Shown here: positions 1 to 6,263 of the stretch, in pieces | Numbering within the stretch: the first letter of the stretch is position 1 | Layout of the letters: each line of letters starts with the position of its first letter | Origin: Candidatus Cloacimonadota bacterium | GTDB lineage: Bacteria; Cloacimonadota; Cloacimonadia; Cloacimonadales; Cloacimonadaceae | Direction: 5' to 3' | DNA length: 9,849 nucleotides | Assembly (NCBI GenBank): GCA_023421135.1 | Contig: JAEZUG010000080.1 | Coordinates: forward strand, 1-9,849 | Notes under the pieces: generated by a model | Database searches by the model: none | The model's input: the letters and a program-made list of their open reading frames with translations, nothing else | What the model was told of the DNA's origin: nothing | Program-made: the position numbers and the translations under genes

Positions 1-16
1 ACACCAGGAAGCTTGA

Positions 17-133
17 ATGACTGATTCGGGCAAGCTGGCTCTGAATAAACATATCCAGTGGCTCTATTTCAACAGAGAACTGGCTCAACTTGGGCGGACA
101 GGTGGATCATTTAAGAAATATTATTCAGCATGA
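17..133 (+). CDS. Doubtful 38-residue open frame
   Basis: An ATG at 17 opens a 38-codon frame ending at TGA 131-133. AGGAAG sits six bases upstream, and an in-frame TGA immediately precedes the ATG. The peptide starts MTDSGKLALN and ends SFKKYYSA. I recognise no domain, membrane segment or cysteine motif. It could be a small gene, the end of a decayed gene, or chance. The ribosome-binding-like sequence is the only positive evidence. Confidence 0.15.
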   Translation: MTDSGKLALNKHIQWLYFNRELAQLGRTGGSFKKYYSA

Positions 134-139
134 TTTTAC

Positions 140-194
140 ATGGGTGTCTCATGGGTGTCTCATGGGTGTCTCATGGGTGTCTCATGGGTGTCGC
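140..194. repeat. Five tandem copies of an 11-bp unit
   Basis: The unit ATGGGTGTCTC occurs four times without change (140-150, 151-161, 162-172, 173-183). A fifth copy at 184-194 differs at one base (TCGC for TCTC). The array lies about 40 bp beyond the stop codon of the arsC-like gene. Because 11 is not a multiple of three, the open frame running through it is not evidence of a protein. The period is close to one helical turn, so equivalent faces of the units would line up along the DNA. Slippage-generated microsatellite is the simplest explanation. Confidence 0.95.
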
Positions 195-232
195 AGTTAG
201 GAGTGAGATGTGAGTGTGATAAGAGTGATAAA

Positions 233-649
233 TCAGAGCTTGCTCAGATAATCCAGTACCATCTCCCGGATTTCCTCTCGAGCCTTGCGGAAGGTTACCA
301 GGGCAATCTCTTCCGGACTGTCTGTAAAGGGAGCGGGATCCTCTATCCCGATGTGAACCTGAGGAATGGGCTTCAGAAAGACAGGACAGCTTTCTTTGGC
401 ATGATCGCAGACCGTAATCACCAGATCAATATCATCCCTATGTTGGAATTCCGTCACACTCTTGGAATAATAAGCCCCGGTATCGATCCCAAGTTCTAAG
501 AGCACTCTCACCGCCCAGGGATTGATCACTGAAGGCTGCACCCCGGCAGAAAAGGCAATGAAGTGATCCTTCAGATAATGATTGATCAGCGCCTCTGCCA
601 TGATGCTGCGGCAGCTATTCCCGGTGCACAGGATCAGGACTCTTTTCAT
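233..649 (-). CDS. arsC: Arsenate reductase, thioredoxin-coupled low-MW phosphatase type
   Basis: This 138-residue cytosolic protein belongs to the low-molecular-weight tyrosine phosphatase/ArsC family. The P-loop CTGNSCRS is at residues 8-15, giving the CX5R signature with nucleophile Cys8 and Arg14. The segment VCDHAKESCP supplies Cys81 and Cys88, matching the spacing of the two resolving cysteines in the Staphylococcus/Bacillus-type enzyme that takes electrons from thioredoxin. The DP at residues 104-105 fits the general-acid loop. Family knowledge: the enzyme reduces arsenate to arsenite through a disulfide cascade. Its ATG overlaps the TGA of the upstream thioredoxin lipoprotein gene (ATGA), and no good Shine-Dalgarno is visible, so translation is probably coupled. 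It is the last gene of the operon. A protein phosphatase role is possible, but the Cys trio and context favour arsenate reduction. Confidence 0.9.
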   Translation of the reverse strand: MKRVLILCTGNSCRSIMAEALINHYLKDHFIAFSAGVQPSVINPWAVRVLLELGIDTGAYYSKSVTEFQHRDDIDLVITVCDHAKESCPVFLKPIPQVHIGIEDPAPFTDSPEEIALVTFRKAREEIREMVLDYLSKL

Positions 650-1071
650 GGCTGATTCACTTGTGCCAGATAGTTATCCAGCATTTCCTTCAGCTCTTCT
701 TTGGGATAGAATCCTTCGTGGCGAAAGAACTCCCGTCCTTCGGAATCCAGGAAGATCTGAGTCGGCATCACGCGCACATTCCAGCGTTGGCCAATCTCGC
801 GGTCTCTGTAGAGATCGTGGAAAATCACTTCCACCACACCATGATATTCTGCGGCTATGTCTTGCATTATTGGCTTCATCATCCGGCACGGGACACAGCT
901 CTCTGCACCCAGCTCCAGAAATGTAACCTTATAGCTCTGAGTAGCCAAGCTATCTGCAACAGGTTGCGGCGCGTCAACCCTCTCTTGCTCAATCCCCGAT
1001 TTATCACTATTAGCTCTGCATGCTACCAGAGCAATCAACATCAAGGCAACCAGTAGTAAACGATACCTCAT
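646..1071 (-). CDS. Thioredoxin-like lipoprotein (CVPC active site)
   Basis: This 141-residue protein has a hydrophobic N-terminal signal (about residues 4-17) ending in the lipobox LVAC, so Cys18 is the predicted lipidated residue. Residue +2 is Arg20-adjacent rather than Asp, so nothing retains it at the inner membrane under the E. coli rule. A linker rich in Asp, Ser and Pro leads into a thioredoxin fold. The CVPC redox site is at Cys59-Cys62, and the cis-Pro loop VMPT has Pro103. It probably acts as an extracytoplasmic disulfide reductase or carrier. The CcdA-type transporter encoded three genes upstream is the obvious electron donor. The start overlaps the DGC gene stop (ATGA), with AAGGG just before it. 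The exact partner is inference; the fold and lipidation signals are clear. Confidence 0.88.
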   Translation of the reverse strand: MRYRLLLVALMLIALVACRANSDKSGIEQERVDAPQPVADSLATQSYKVTFLELGAESCVPCRMMKPIMQDIAAEYHGVVEVIFHDLYRDREIGQRWNVRVMPTQIFLDSEGREFFRHEGFYPKEELKEMLDNYLAQVNQP

Positions 1072-1484
1072 AATCCCTTCTTCGCCAGTTTATCCATGAG
1101 TTCCTCCAATAAGCCCTCTGCAAAGTCAAAGGTGGGCTGCTTCTTCACACCCAGTTGAGTCACAACAACATGATTGTAATGGGATTTACCCAGCTTATCG
1201 AAGATCTTTTTCAGACAGCCAACTTTACAACCATCAATCAGCAGGTCACGAGGGCTGGATTCGTCGAACTCACTGCCGCAACCACAATCTCCGACGGCCA
1301 CGCAGACAGAACAGCCCATCTTATACTTACCTGCTATGTGCAGGGTCTTGGCAAGCTCCAGGCTGATTATCCCCACGTTGCTGGCACCAGCACAGGCATA
1401 GACACTGGAGGGAGCTGCATTCGATACACAGCTTTGATCCCCACAATCCGATCCACAACTACAAGAGCATGTATTCTCAGACAT
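1068..1484 (-). CDS. DGC-domain putative zinc/metal-binding protein with Cys-rich N-terminal tail
   Basis: This 138-residue cytosolic protein matches the DGC family of putative zinc-binding proteins. It shows YACAGASN near the start of the domain (Cys31), the pair Cys58/Cys61, Cys67/Cys69, and the name-giving LIDGCKVGC (Cys86, Cys90). Ahead of the domain is a 20-residue tail with Cys6, Cys8, Cys10, Cys14 and Cys19 that resembles a metal-binding tail. The biochemical role of DGC proteins is not established. Their frequent company with ArsR regulators, permeases and small thioredoxin-like proteins suggests metal, metalloid or persulfide handling. AAGGAG at 1491-1496 lies inside the last codons of the preceding gene, six bases from this ATG, so the start is well supported. 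Only one base separates the two genes. The downstream overlap is 4 bp. Confidence 0.85.
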   Translation of the reverse strand: MSENTCSCSCGSDCGDQSCVSNAAPSSVYACAGASNVGIISLELAKTLHIAGKYKMGCSVCVAVGDCGCGSEFDESSPRDLLIDGCKVGCLKKIFDKLGKSHYNHVVVTQLGVKKQPTFDFAEGLLEELMDKLAKKGL

Positions 1485-1485
1485 C

Positions 1486-1725
1486 TCAGACTCCTTTTTG
1501 CATCAAAGCTTTGACATCCGAGCTCGAAAGCAGCTTGCCAGCTGAGACCACTTTCTCATCGATCACCAAACCGGGGGTCATCATCACCCCATAGTCCATG
1601 ATCTTATCCAGATCGGTAACTTTCTCAAAGCTCGCTTCAATACCCAGCTCAGCCGCGGCTGCCCGGGCGTTCTCTTCCAGTTTCTTGCATTTGGGGCATC
1701 CAGTGCCCAAAATCTTTACGATCAT
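1486..1725 (-). CDS. Small thioredoxin-fold redox-active disulfide protein (CPKC)
   Basis: This 79-residue cytosolic protein resembles the archaeal and bacterial redox-active disulfide protein 2 / MTH895-like thioredoxins. It opens MIVKILGTGCPKC, with the redox pair Cys10-Cys13. A beta-alpha-beta pattern follows, then the cis-Pro loop MMTPGLVID (Pro51). The length is normal for the family. These small proteins exchange thiols and typically sit in ArsR-permease clusters. It could reduce ArsC or the DGC protein, but that is inference. AGGAG (1733-1737) seven bases before the ATG supports the start. A 21-bp gap separates it from the CcdA-like gene, the widest junction in the operon. Confidence 0.88.
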   Translation of the reverse strand: MIVKILGTGCPKCKKLEENARAAAAELGIEASFEKVTDLDKIMDYGVMMTPGLVIDEKVVSAGKLLSSSDVKALMQKGV

Positions 1726-1746
1726 GATCCAACTCCTATGTGTTAT

Positions 1747-2439
1747 TTATTTGAGGATTAAGTATATACCTGCAGCAAAGACCAGCGGGGCACAGACATA
1801 GCGAACTATCTTTGTTCCCCGGTTTTTACTGCTCCAATTCAAATACTCCTGCACTCTTCCGGCAAAAGTTCCCGCTAAAATGATCACCAGACAGTGCCCC
1901 ACAATGTAGGCCACCAAAAGGGTCAAAGCAAAGGCCAGACGTGTCCCCGCAGCTCCGAAGGCAAGACCCAGAATAGGCGCCATAAAAGCAAATGAACAGG
2001 GTCCTAAGGCAATCCCCATCAGGAATCCCAAGCTCAGAGCTGCCCAGGCACCCTTACCTTTGGCACCCACGCCTGAGACCAGAGAGGGTAGCCTGATAAG
2101 ATCAGAGATGAAGAATGCCACTAAAATGAAGACTGCCCCCATCACAGGCTCCACCCAGGAACCCAGATCACCCATCAAGCGTCCCAGTAGGCTGGTCACG
2201 AGCCCGATCAGAGCCATCATAAGTAGAATTCCCAAGGTGAAGAGCGAGGATAGGCGTAACGCCCTGCCGGTTGTCACCCCTCCCTGACCATTTAGAAAAC
2301 CGATGATCAAGGGAATACTTGCCAAGTGACAGGGACTCAGCAGGATACTCAGCACTCCCCAGACAAAGGCAGCCAGCAGGGCTAGCCCGGGGTTGGCTGT
2401 GAGAGCCGTGCTGAGAAAGCTGAAGAGCTCCATTATCAT
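1747..2439 (-). CDS. CcdA/DsbD-family transmembrane thiol-electron transporter
   Basis: This 230-residue protein has about six hydrophobic segments. Two pseudo-symmetric motifs, LLSPCHLASIP (Cys37) and ALGPCSFAFMAP (Cys148), are the cysteine pair that defines the CcdA / DsbD-beta core. Family knowledge: this core takes electrons from cytosolic thioredoxin and passes them to thioredoxin-like proteins outside the membrane. The operon supplies a plausible donor (the CPKC protein) and acceptor (the CVPC lipoprotein). The second motif carries GPC where the first has SPC, as in many short family members. The ATG at 2439 directly abuts the TAG of the permease gene. A second in-frame ATG lies at 2433, so the start is uncertain by two codons. 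Cytochrome c maturation is an alternative role, but no c-type cytochrome gene is in view. Confidence 0.88.
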   Translation of the reverse strand: MIMELFSFLSTALTANPGLALLAAFVWGVLSILLSPCHLASIPLIIGFLNGQGGVTTGRALRLSSLFTLGILLMMALIGLVTSLLGRLMGDLGSWVEPVMGAVFILVAFFISDLIRLPSLVSGVGAKGKGAWAALSLGFLMGIALGPCSFAFMAPILGLAFGAAGTRLAFALTLLVAYIVGHCLVIILAGTFAGRVQEYLNWSSKNRGTKIVRYVCAPLVFAAGIYLILK

Positions 2440-3747
2440 CTAGAACAATGCTCCAAAGATCAAGCCTGTGATAGTGGACATCAGCACCACCAAACTCACG
2501 AAGGCAGCAGTCTTTTTGAGGCCTAGCACAGAGTTTATCACCAGCATGCTGGGAAGCGAAAGAGCCGGGCCGGAAAGCAGCAACGCCAAGGCCGGCCCCT
2601 TTCCCATTCCGCTGCCCAAGAGTCCCTGCAGGATGGGCACTTCTGTGAGAGTGGCAAAATACATAAAAGCTCCGGCAATTGAGGCAAAGAAGTTTGCCAG
2701 CAGTGAGTTTCCGCCCACAGCACGTTCCACCCAGACCGATGGCATCCAAGCCTCAAAGCCCGGACGTCCCAAGATAGCTCCGGCAATCATCACGCCCAAA
2801 AAAAGCAAGGGAATGATGAGCTTGGCAAAATCCCAGGTCGAGCCCAGCCATTCTCTCAGCTCTCCCTTCTCCAAAGCCAGGAAGAGACTAAAGAGTGAGA
2901 TTCCGGTCACAAAGGGAATCAGGGGTTGCAAAGGGAATAGCAGACCAGTGATCACTACACCAATCGTGATGATCAAAACCTTAAACATGTGGAAACCATA
3001 GAATAGATTCAGGCTCAGGCCTAGAAGAAAAGCAATAACTGCTGAGATGATCCACTTGTAGCTATAAGCCCAGACCATGAATCCATTGGATGTGGCACTA
3101 TTGGGCTTGGCCCAGTTCAAGAAGATCAGGATCAGGATCATCAGGGCAAAATATACCATGGTCTGCCAGAGCGGACGTGCCTCTTCTCCCCCCTCAAAGC
3201 CTGCCACTAGTTTTTGCCTCTCGCCTTCCTCTTTGCGGAAGATAAGATGCATCAGAAGTCCAATGATAACACTGAAAGCAACCGCACCCACAGCCCGGGC
3301 AATTCCTATCTGCAGCCCCAGGATTCTGGCAGTCATCACGATTGCCAGGATGTTTATGGCAGGACCCGAATAGAGAAATGCAATGGCAGGGCCTAAGCCC
3401 GCTCCCCGCTTATATATTCCGCTGAAGAGGGGAAGAATGGTGCAGGAACATACGGCCAGAATTGCTCCGGATACCGATGCCACACCATAGGCTACAGCCT
3501 TCCTGGCAGAGGGTCCCAGATACTTCATCACGCTGGCACTGCTGATGAAAACGCTCACACCTCCGGCAATAAAGAGAGCCGGAACCAGGCAGAGCAGCAC
3601 ATGCAGCCGGGCATAGTCCTGCAGCATGTAAAAAGCTTCCAACACTCCACCTCGGAACCGCTCCGATTCGAAGGGAATGAAGTAGGCGGCCAAGAAGATT
3701 GCCAGCATAATCCCCAGAACTTTCAGCTCTTTCAGATTGATTCTCAC
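2440..3747 (-). CDS. ArsP/YraQ-type permease (putative metalloid or organoarsenical exporter)
   Basis: This 435-residue polytopic inner-membrane protein belongs to the ArsP_1/DUF318 permease family. It has two repeated halves joined by a charged loop (about residues 170-193). The first half carries VCSCTILPLFSG (Cys100, Cys102) and FLYSGPAIN (127-132). The second half carries the matching LLLSGPALS (390-397) but has no Cys pair at the equivalent place. Family knowledge: characterised ArsP exports trivalent methylated or aromatic arsenicals, and a CSC-type cysteine pair is commonly conserved, while many homologues have unknown substrates. The start is GTG, overlapping the repressor stop as GTGA, so translation is coupled. 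Position as second gene under an ArsR-family repressor and upstream of ArsC supports metalloid efflux. Arsenite, organoarsenical or another thiophilic substrate cannot be separated from sequence alone. Confidence 0.88.
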   Translation of the reverse strand: MRINLKELKVLGIMLAIFLAAYFIPFESERFRGGVLEAFYMLQDYARLHVLLCLVPALFIAGGVSVFISSASVMKYLGPSARKAVAYGVASVSGAILAVCSCTILPLFSGIYKRGAGLGPAIAFLYSGPAINILAIVMTARILGLQIGIARAVGAVAFSVIIGLLMHLIFRKEEGERQKLVAGFEGGEEARPLWQTMVYFALMILILIFLNWAKPNSATSNGFMVWAYSYKWIISAVIAFLLGLSLNLFYGFHMFKVLIITIGVVITGLLFPLQPLIPFVTGISLFSLFLALEKGELREWLGSTWDFAKLIIPLLFLGVMIAGAILGRPGFEAWMPSVWVERAVGGNSLLANFFASIAGAFMYFATLTEVPILQGLLGSGMGKGPALALLLSGPALSLPSMLVINSVLGLKKTAAFVSLVVLMSTITGLIFGALF

Positions 3748-4034
3748 GATTGTCTCTCCTTAATCTGGATCACACACTTATACATATCGAGCACGCAGGG
3801 GCAGAGCAGGCTGTAGATCACCTGGTTGTTCTTCTTCTCGGAAGCGATGATCCCGGCTTGTTTCAAGATAGCCAGGTGCCGGGAGATTGTGGAGATATCT
3901 ATCCCCACCATCTCGGTGAGTTCGCTCACGTTTCGGGCTTGACTCTCCAGTTGATCTACGATGAAGAGCCGGGTGGGATGAGCGAGCGCTTTCATCACTC
4001 CCGCCATATAGGTGTATCTTTCGCTATTGGGCAT
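3744..4034 (-). CDS. ArsR/SmtB-family metalloid- or metal-responsive repressor
   Basis: This 96-residue winged-helix protein has KALAHPTRLFIVDQL (residues 15-29) and the recognition helix with DISTISRHLAILKQAG (46-61). A wing (EKKNNQVIYSL) follows. The classical helix-3 sensor ELCVCDL is replaced by the Cys-free VSELTEMVG. Instead the C-terminal helix carries CPCVLDMYKC, with Cys78, Cys80 and Cys87, a plausible three-coordinate As(III)/Sb(III)-type site. Family knowledge: apo-protein represses and ligand binding releases the DNA. The ATG is preceded by AGAGG five bases away. It is the first gene of the operon and lies just downstream of the predicted promoter, so autoregulation is likely. The ligand is inferred. 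Confidence 0.93.
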   Translation of the reverse strand: MPNSERYTYMAGVMKALAHPTRLFIVDQLESQARNVSELTEMVGIDISTISRHLAILKQAGIIASEKKNNQVIYSLLCPCVLDMYKCVIQIKERQS

Positions 4035-4064
4035 CTTTACCTCTTGCTTACTTGATGTTTGTTC

Positions 4065-4076
4065 ATTTTGCCAAAT
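4065..4076. promoter_or_regulatory. Candidate repressor operator over the -10 box
   Basis: ATTTTGCCAAAT matches its own reverse complement at 10 of 12 positions and overlaps the predicted -10 box of the operon. Binding of the ArsR-family dimer here would block RNA polymerase. The dyad is short for an ArsR operator and does not extend outward, so this is a weak call. Confidence 0.25.
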
Positions 4077-4093
4077 AGCCTAATATCGGTCAA
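4065..4093 (-). promoter_or_regulatory. Predicted sigma70-type promoter of the arsR-permease-arsC operon
   Basis: On the minus strand TTGACC (4093-4088) is followed after exactly 17 bp by CAAAAT (4070-4065). These match five of six -35 bases and four of six -10 bases. The expected start of transcription is roughly 20-25 bp before the repressor ATG, leaving room for its AGAGG ribosome site. The call rests on box match, spacing and position only. Confidence 0.5.
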
Positions 4094-4205
4094 GACTTAT
4101 TTATTTGCAGAGCCAGGGATAGGAGCATGGAGTTCTTACGAGATGGAGCTTACTCATGCTTTCGCTATTGTACTCGATTTGATCTTCAATGAAGCAAATT
4201 TCTTC

Positions 4206-4233
4206 TTGACATCCTTATGGTGTGCAAAAGAAT
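4206..4233 (+). promoter_or_regulatory. Candidate promoter for the pilin-like gene
   Basis: A perfect -35 box TTGACA (4206-4211) is followed after 16 bp by AAGAAT (4228-4233), which matches four of six -10 bases. This predicts a leader of about 90 bases before the ATG at 4332. No other strong box pair was found in the 297-bp gap between the two divergent genes, which otherwise shows no recognisable gene. Confidence 0.4.
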
Positions 4234-4331
4234 ACGCACAATTGATATTGTTACTGAGATCTAAGGCAAGATAATATTTTCCGGAACTGGATTTTCAACG
4301 CTTTAGGTGTCATCACAGGATAAGAGGTTTT

Positions 4332-4910
4332 ATGGGAACTCAACAGGTACTACTTTTAGTTCTTGGAGTCATACTGGTCGGCATTGCAATAGCGGCTGGA
4401 ATCTATATGTTTAATTTCCAGGCTTACAACGCCAATCGTCAGGCGATAATGACGGAGATGTTGGAGTTAAAAGCCAAAGCAATAGAGTACTGGACTTTAC
4501 CCCCAAGCATGGGAGGAGCCGGGAAAGATATGTGGAATGCTGATTTCCAAACCCTGGCCTCCTATCTGGGCTTTGTAGAGGTTATACCAGAAGGGAAGAT
4601 TATCCAAGTCGATTATATTTATGTATCAGATAATGGTGAGTACCACTTGAATAGCTTTGAGGATGCTTTTTTGGAAATCGAAGCTTTAGGCATGGCATCC
4701 CTCCTGGGCAAGTTCCCTCATATCTGCAATACTGTGAATGTAGATAACAACGAGGTGAGCATGGAAGTAGATGGGTCAAAACTCTTTAAGAACGGTAGAG
4801 GTCACACCATCGGAGTTGGAAATGGTGGCGATGCCGGTGGGAATGCAGGCGGCAATGGTGGCGGCAATGGTGGTGGCAATGGTGGTGGCAATGGTGGCGG
4901 TCCGGGTTGA
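4332..4910 (+). CDS. Pilin-like single-pass protein with Gly/Asn-repeat tail
   Basis: This 192-residue protein begins MGTQQ followed by one hydrophobic helix (about residues 6-27) that continues into an amphipathic stretch with NANRQAIMTEMLELKAKA. This is a type IV pilin-like layout. Similar MGTQQ-starting proteins are, to my recollection, common in FCB-group bacteria. No Glu is present at the position of the pilin fifth residue, and cleavage after Gly2 is only possible, so processing by a prepilin peptidase is uncertain. A globular part spans about 60-155 and contains one cysteine (Cys132). The C-terminus (161-192) is a run of Gly with evenly spaced Asn (GGGN units), probably a flexible, surface-exposed tail. 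AGAGG lies four bases before the ATG. The function is unknown; surface fibre or envelope anchoring is inference. Confidence 0.75.
   Translation: MGTQQVLLLVLGVILVGIAIAAGIYMFNFQAYNANRQAIMTEMLELKAKAIEYWTLPPSMGGAGKDMWNADFQTLASYLGFVEVIPEGKIIQVDYIYVSDNGEYHLNSFEDAFLEIEALGMASLLGKFPHICNTVNVDNNEVSMEVDGSKLFKNGRGHTIGVGNGGDAGGNAGGNGGGNGGGNGGGNGGGPG
4848..4901 (+). repeat. 12-bp in-frame tandem repeat encoding GGGN units
   Basis: Within the pilin-like gene, units of the form GGN-GGN-GGN-AAT repeat about four times. They vary only at third codon positions (GGC/GGT), and the period is in frame. Less regular Gly codons extend upstream to about 4812. Such an array could expand or contract by slippage without breaking the frame. 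Confidence 0.85.
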
Positions 4911-4994
4911 TCCTATGCAGGAGACAAGTATAGCTAGTTTTTTTCCCAGCAAGGACTGTTCATAAGAATATATGTATCGCAGAGGTAACGGATT

Positions 4995-6233
4995 GTGCGA
5001 AAGATCAGGAAGCTAACTAAGAACCAACTAGTCCAGGCCTTAAGAATTGCCTCAAAAGCCTATCCGATGCTCCAGATAAGCACCGAGCAGCAGATAGAAG
5101 AGCTGGAAGCCAAGCTGCTAAAAGACTTCAACCAGAAGGGACGCGAGTGGTATGGCCTCTTTGAAGATGAGTCTTTGTTGGGCTCAATGTTGCTCTTCGA
5201 CTTCACCATGAACTATTTCGGCAAAGATATCAAGGCCAGGGGGATAGGTTTCGTGGCTGTGGAATTCCTGCACAAGAAGCAGAAAGTCTGCAAAGAGATG
5301 TTGCACTGGTATCTGGTGCAATCTCAAAAGAAGCAATACCCCATGGCGATGCTCTATGCCTTCCGACCGGATTTCTATAAGAAAATGGGCTTTGGCTTTG
5401 GCACCAAGTGTGATAAGTACATCACCAGTCCGGATCGATTGCCCCGAATAAAAGATGAATACTCCATGCAGTACCTGGGAGAAGCAGATAAAGACGCAGT
5501 TATCCTCTTCTACGACACCCTTTACCACAATCATCATGGCATGATCCGCAAGAGAGAGCAAGATATAGAAGCGATGCTGAAAGCACAGGGGGTATATCAT
5601 GTGGGCTACAAGGAAGAGGATAAGCTTTTGGTACTATTGAGTTTCCGGCTGGTAGCCAACGATGATACCAATCAGGCAACCCACATGAAGCTGGAGCTGC
5701 TTTTCACCTGCTCAACCGGCTTGAAAGCAGCGTTGAACTTCTTGAACAGCCAGGCAGACCAAGTGGGACGTATTGAGTTTTCTACTCTTTACCCGGATCT
5801 CTTCTATAGCTTCAATGATATCCGCAATCTGGATCACAAGCAGCTTCGGGAACCTGCTTTCCATCACGTGTATGATACAGGTATGGGCACCATGTATCGC
5901 AGCCTGGATCATATGGCTTTACTGCTGCAAAGACCATGTTCTCTGGATAAGATGCGCATCAAGTTCTCCCTGGAGGATGATTTCCTCAAAGGCAAGCCAA
6001 CCGAGTTCATTATTGAATGGAAAGCCGGGATTGCTACAATATCCAAGGGAAGTAAACACGACCTGCATTTGTGCTTGGGGGTTGCAGAGTATTCCTCCTG
6101 GCTGATGAACGTGATAGATCTGAGCACACTGCATAACTACGGATTGCTGGAGTGTTCTCACGATAATCGCCTGATCGAGCTGGACAGAGCCTTCTATTAC
6201 CACCAGAAACCGTTGTGTTTAGAACGGTTCTGA
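4995..6233 (+). CDS. Eis-like GNAT N-acetyltransferase with C-terminal SCP2-like domain
   Basis: This 412-residue protein has the length and plan of the Eis family: an N-terminal GNAT domain (about 1-140), a central degenerate GNAT domain, and a C-terminal SCP2-like domain (about 300-412). RGIGFVAVEFLHKKQ (82-96) is the acetyl-CoA strand and loop region. RPDFYKKMGFG (124-134) is the family's YxxxGF segment, with Tyr128 where Eis has its general-acid tyrosine. The chain ends in Phe412, as in Eis, whose terminal carboxylate acts in catalysis. The substrate is unknown: amines, polyamines or aminoglycosides are family precedents. The start is GTG, with AGAGG about nine bases upstream and an in-frame TAA at 4986-4988 that excludes longer forms. 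No clear promoter lies in the 84-bp gap, so it may be read from the pilin-like gene. Confidence 0.85.
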   Translation: MRKIRKLTKNQLVQALRIASKAYPMLQISTEQQIEELEAKLLKDFNQKGREWYGLFEDESLLGSMLLFDFTMNYFGKDIKARGIGFVAVEFLHKKQKVCKEMLHWYLVQSQKKQYPMAMLYAFRPDFYKKMGFGFGTKCDKYITSPDRLPRIKDEYSMQYLGEADKDAVILFYDTLYHNHHGMIRKREQDIEAMLKAQGVYHVGYKEEDKLLVLLSFRLVANDDTNQATHMKLELLFTCSTGLKAALNFLNSQADQVGRIEFSTLYPDLFYSFNDIRNLDHKQLREPAFHHVYDTGMGTMYRSLDHMALLLQRPCSLDKMRIKFSLEDDFLKGKPTEFIIEWKAGIATISKGSKHDLHLCLGVAEYSSWLMNVIDLSTLHNYGLLECSHDNRLIELDRAFYYHQKPLCLERF

Positions 6234-6263
6234 GCACTCATCACAGCTCACACGTCATATTCT

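Larger units (their letters stand above)
1..232. other. Left-edge intergenic region without a secure gene
   Basis: This stretch lies downstream of the arsC-like gene, whose stop codon is at 233-235. It holds the 11-bp tandem repeats (140-194), a purine-rich GAGTG-containing stretch (about 200-230) and a doubtful 38-codon frame (17-133). I see no rho-independent terminator after the operon: there is no GC stem followed by a T run on the minus strand. Confidence 0.6.

Noticed and set aside
140..194. CRISPR array
   Set aside because: The units are 11 bp, contiguous and have no spacers, and no cas gene is in view.
2468..3001. Long plus-strand frame opposite the permease gene
   Set aside because: It is antisense to a clear membrane protein, and its Ser/Pro/Lys/Arg-rich product has no domain, so it is a shadow of the real reading frame.
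4059..4274. Plus-strand 71-codon frame in the divergent gap
   Set aside because: No Shine-Dalgarno, no recognisable domain, and its first part coincides with the predicted promoter of the opposite-strand operon.
4911..4960. Terminator after the pilin-like gene
   Set aside because: CTAT/ATAG gives only a four-pair AT-rich stem before the T run at about 4938-4945, too weak to call.
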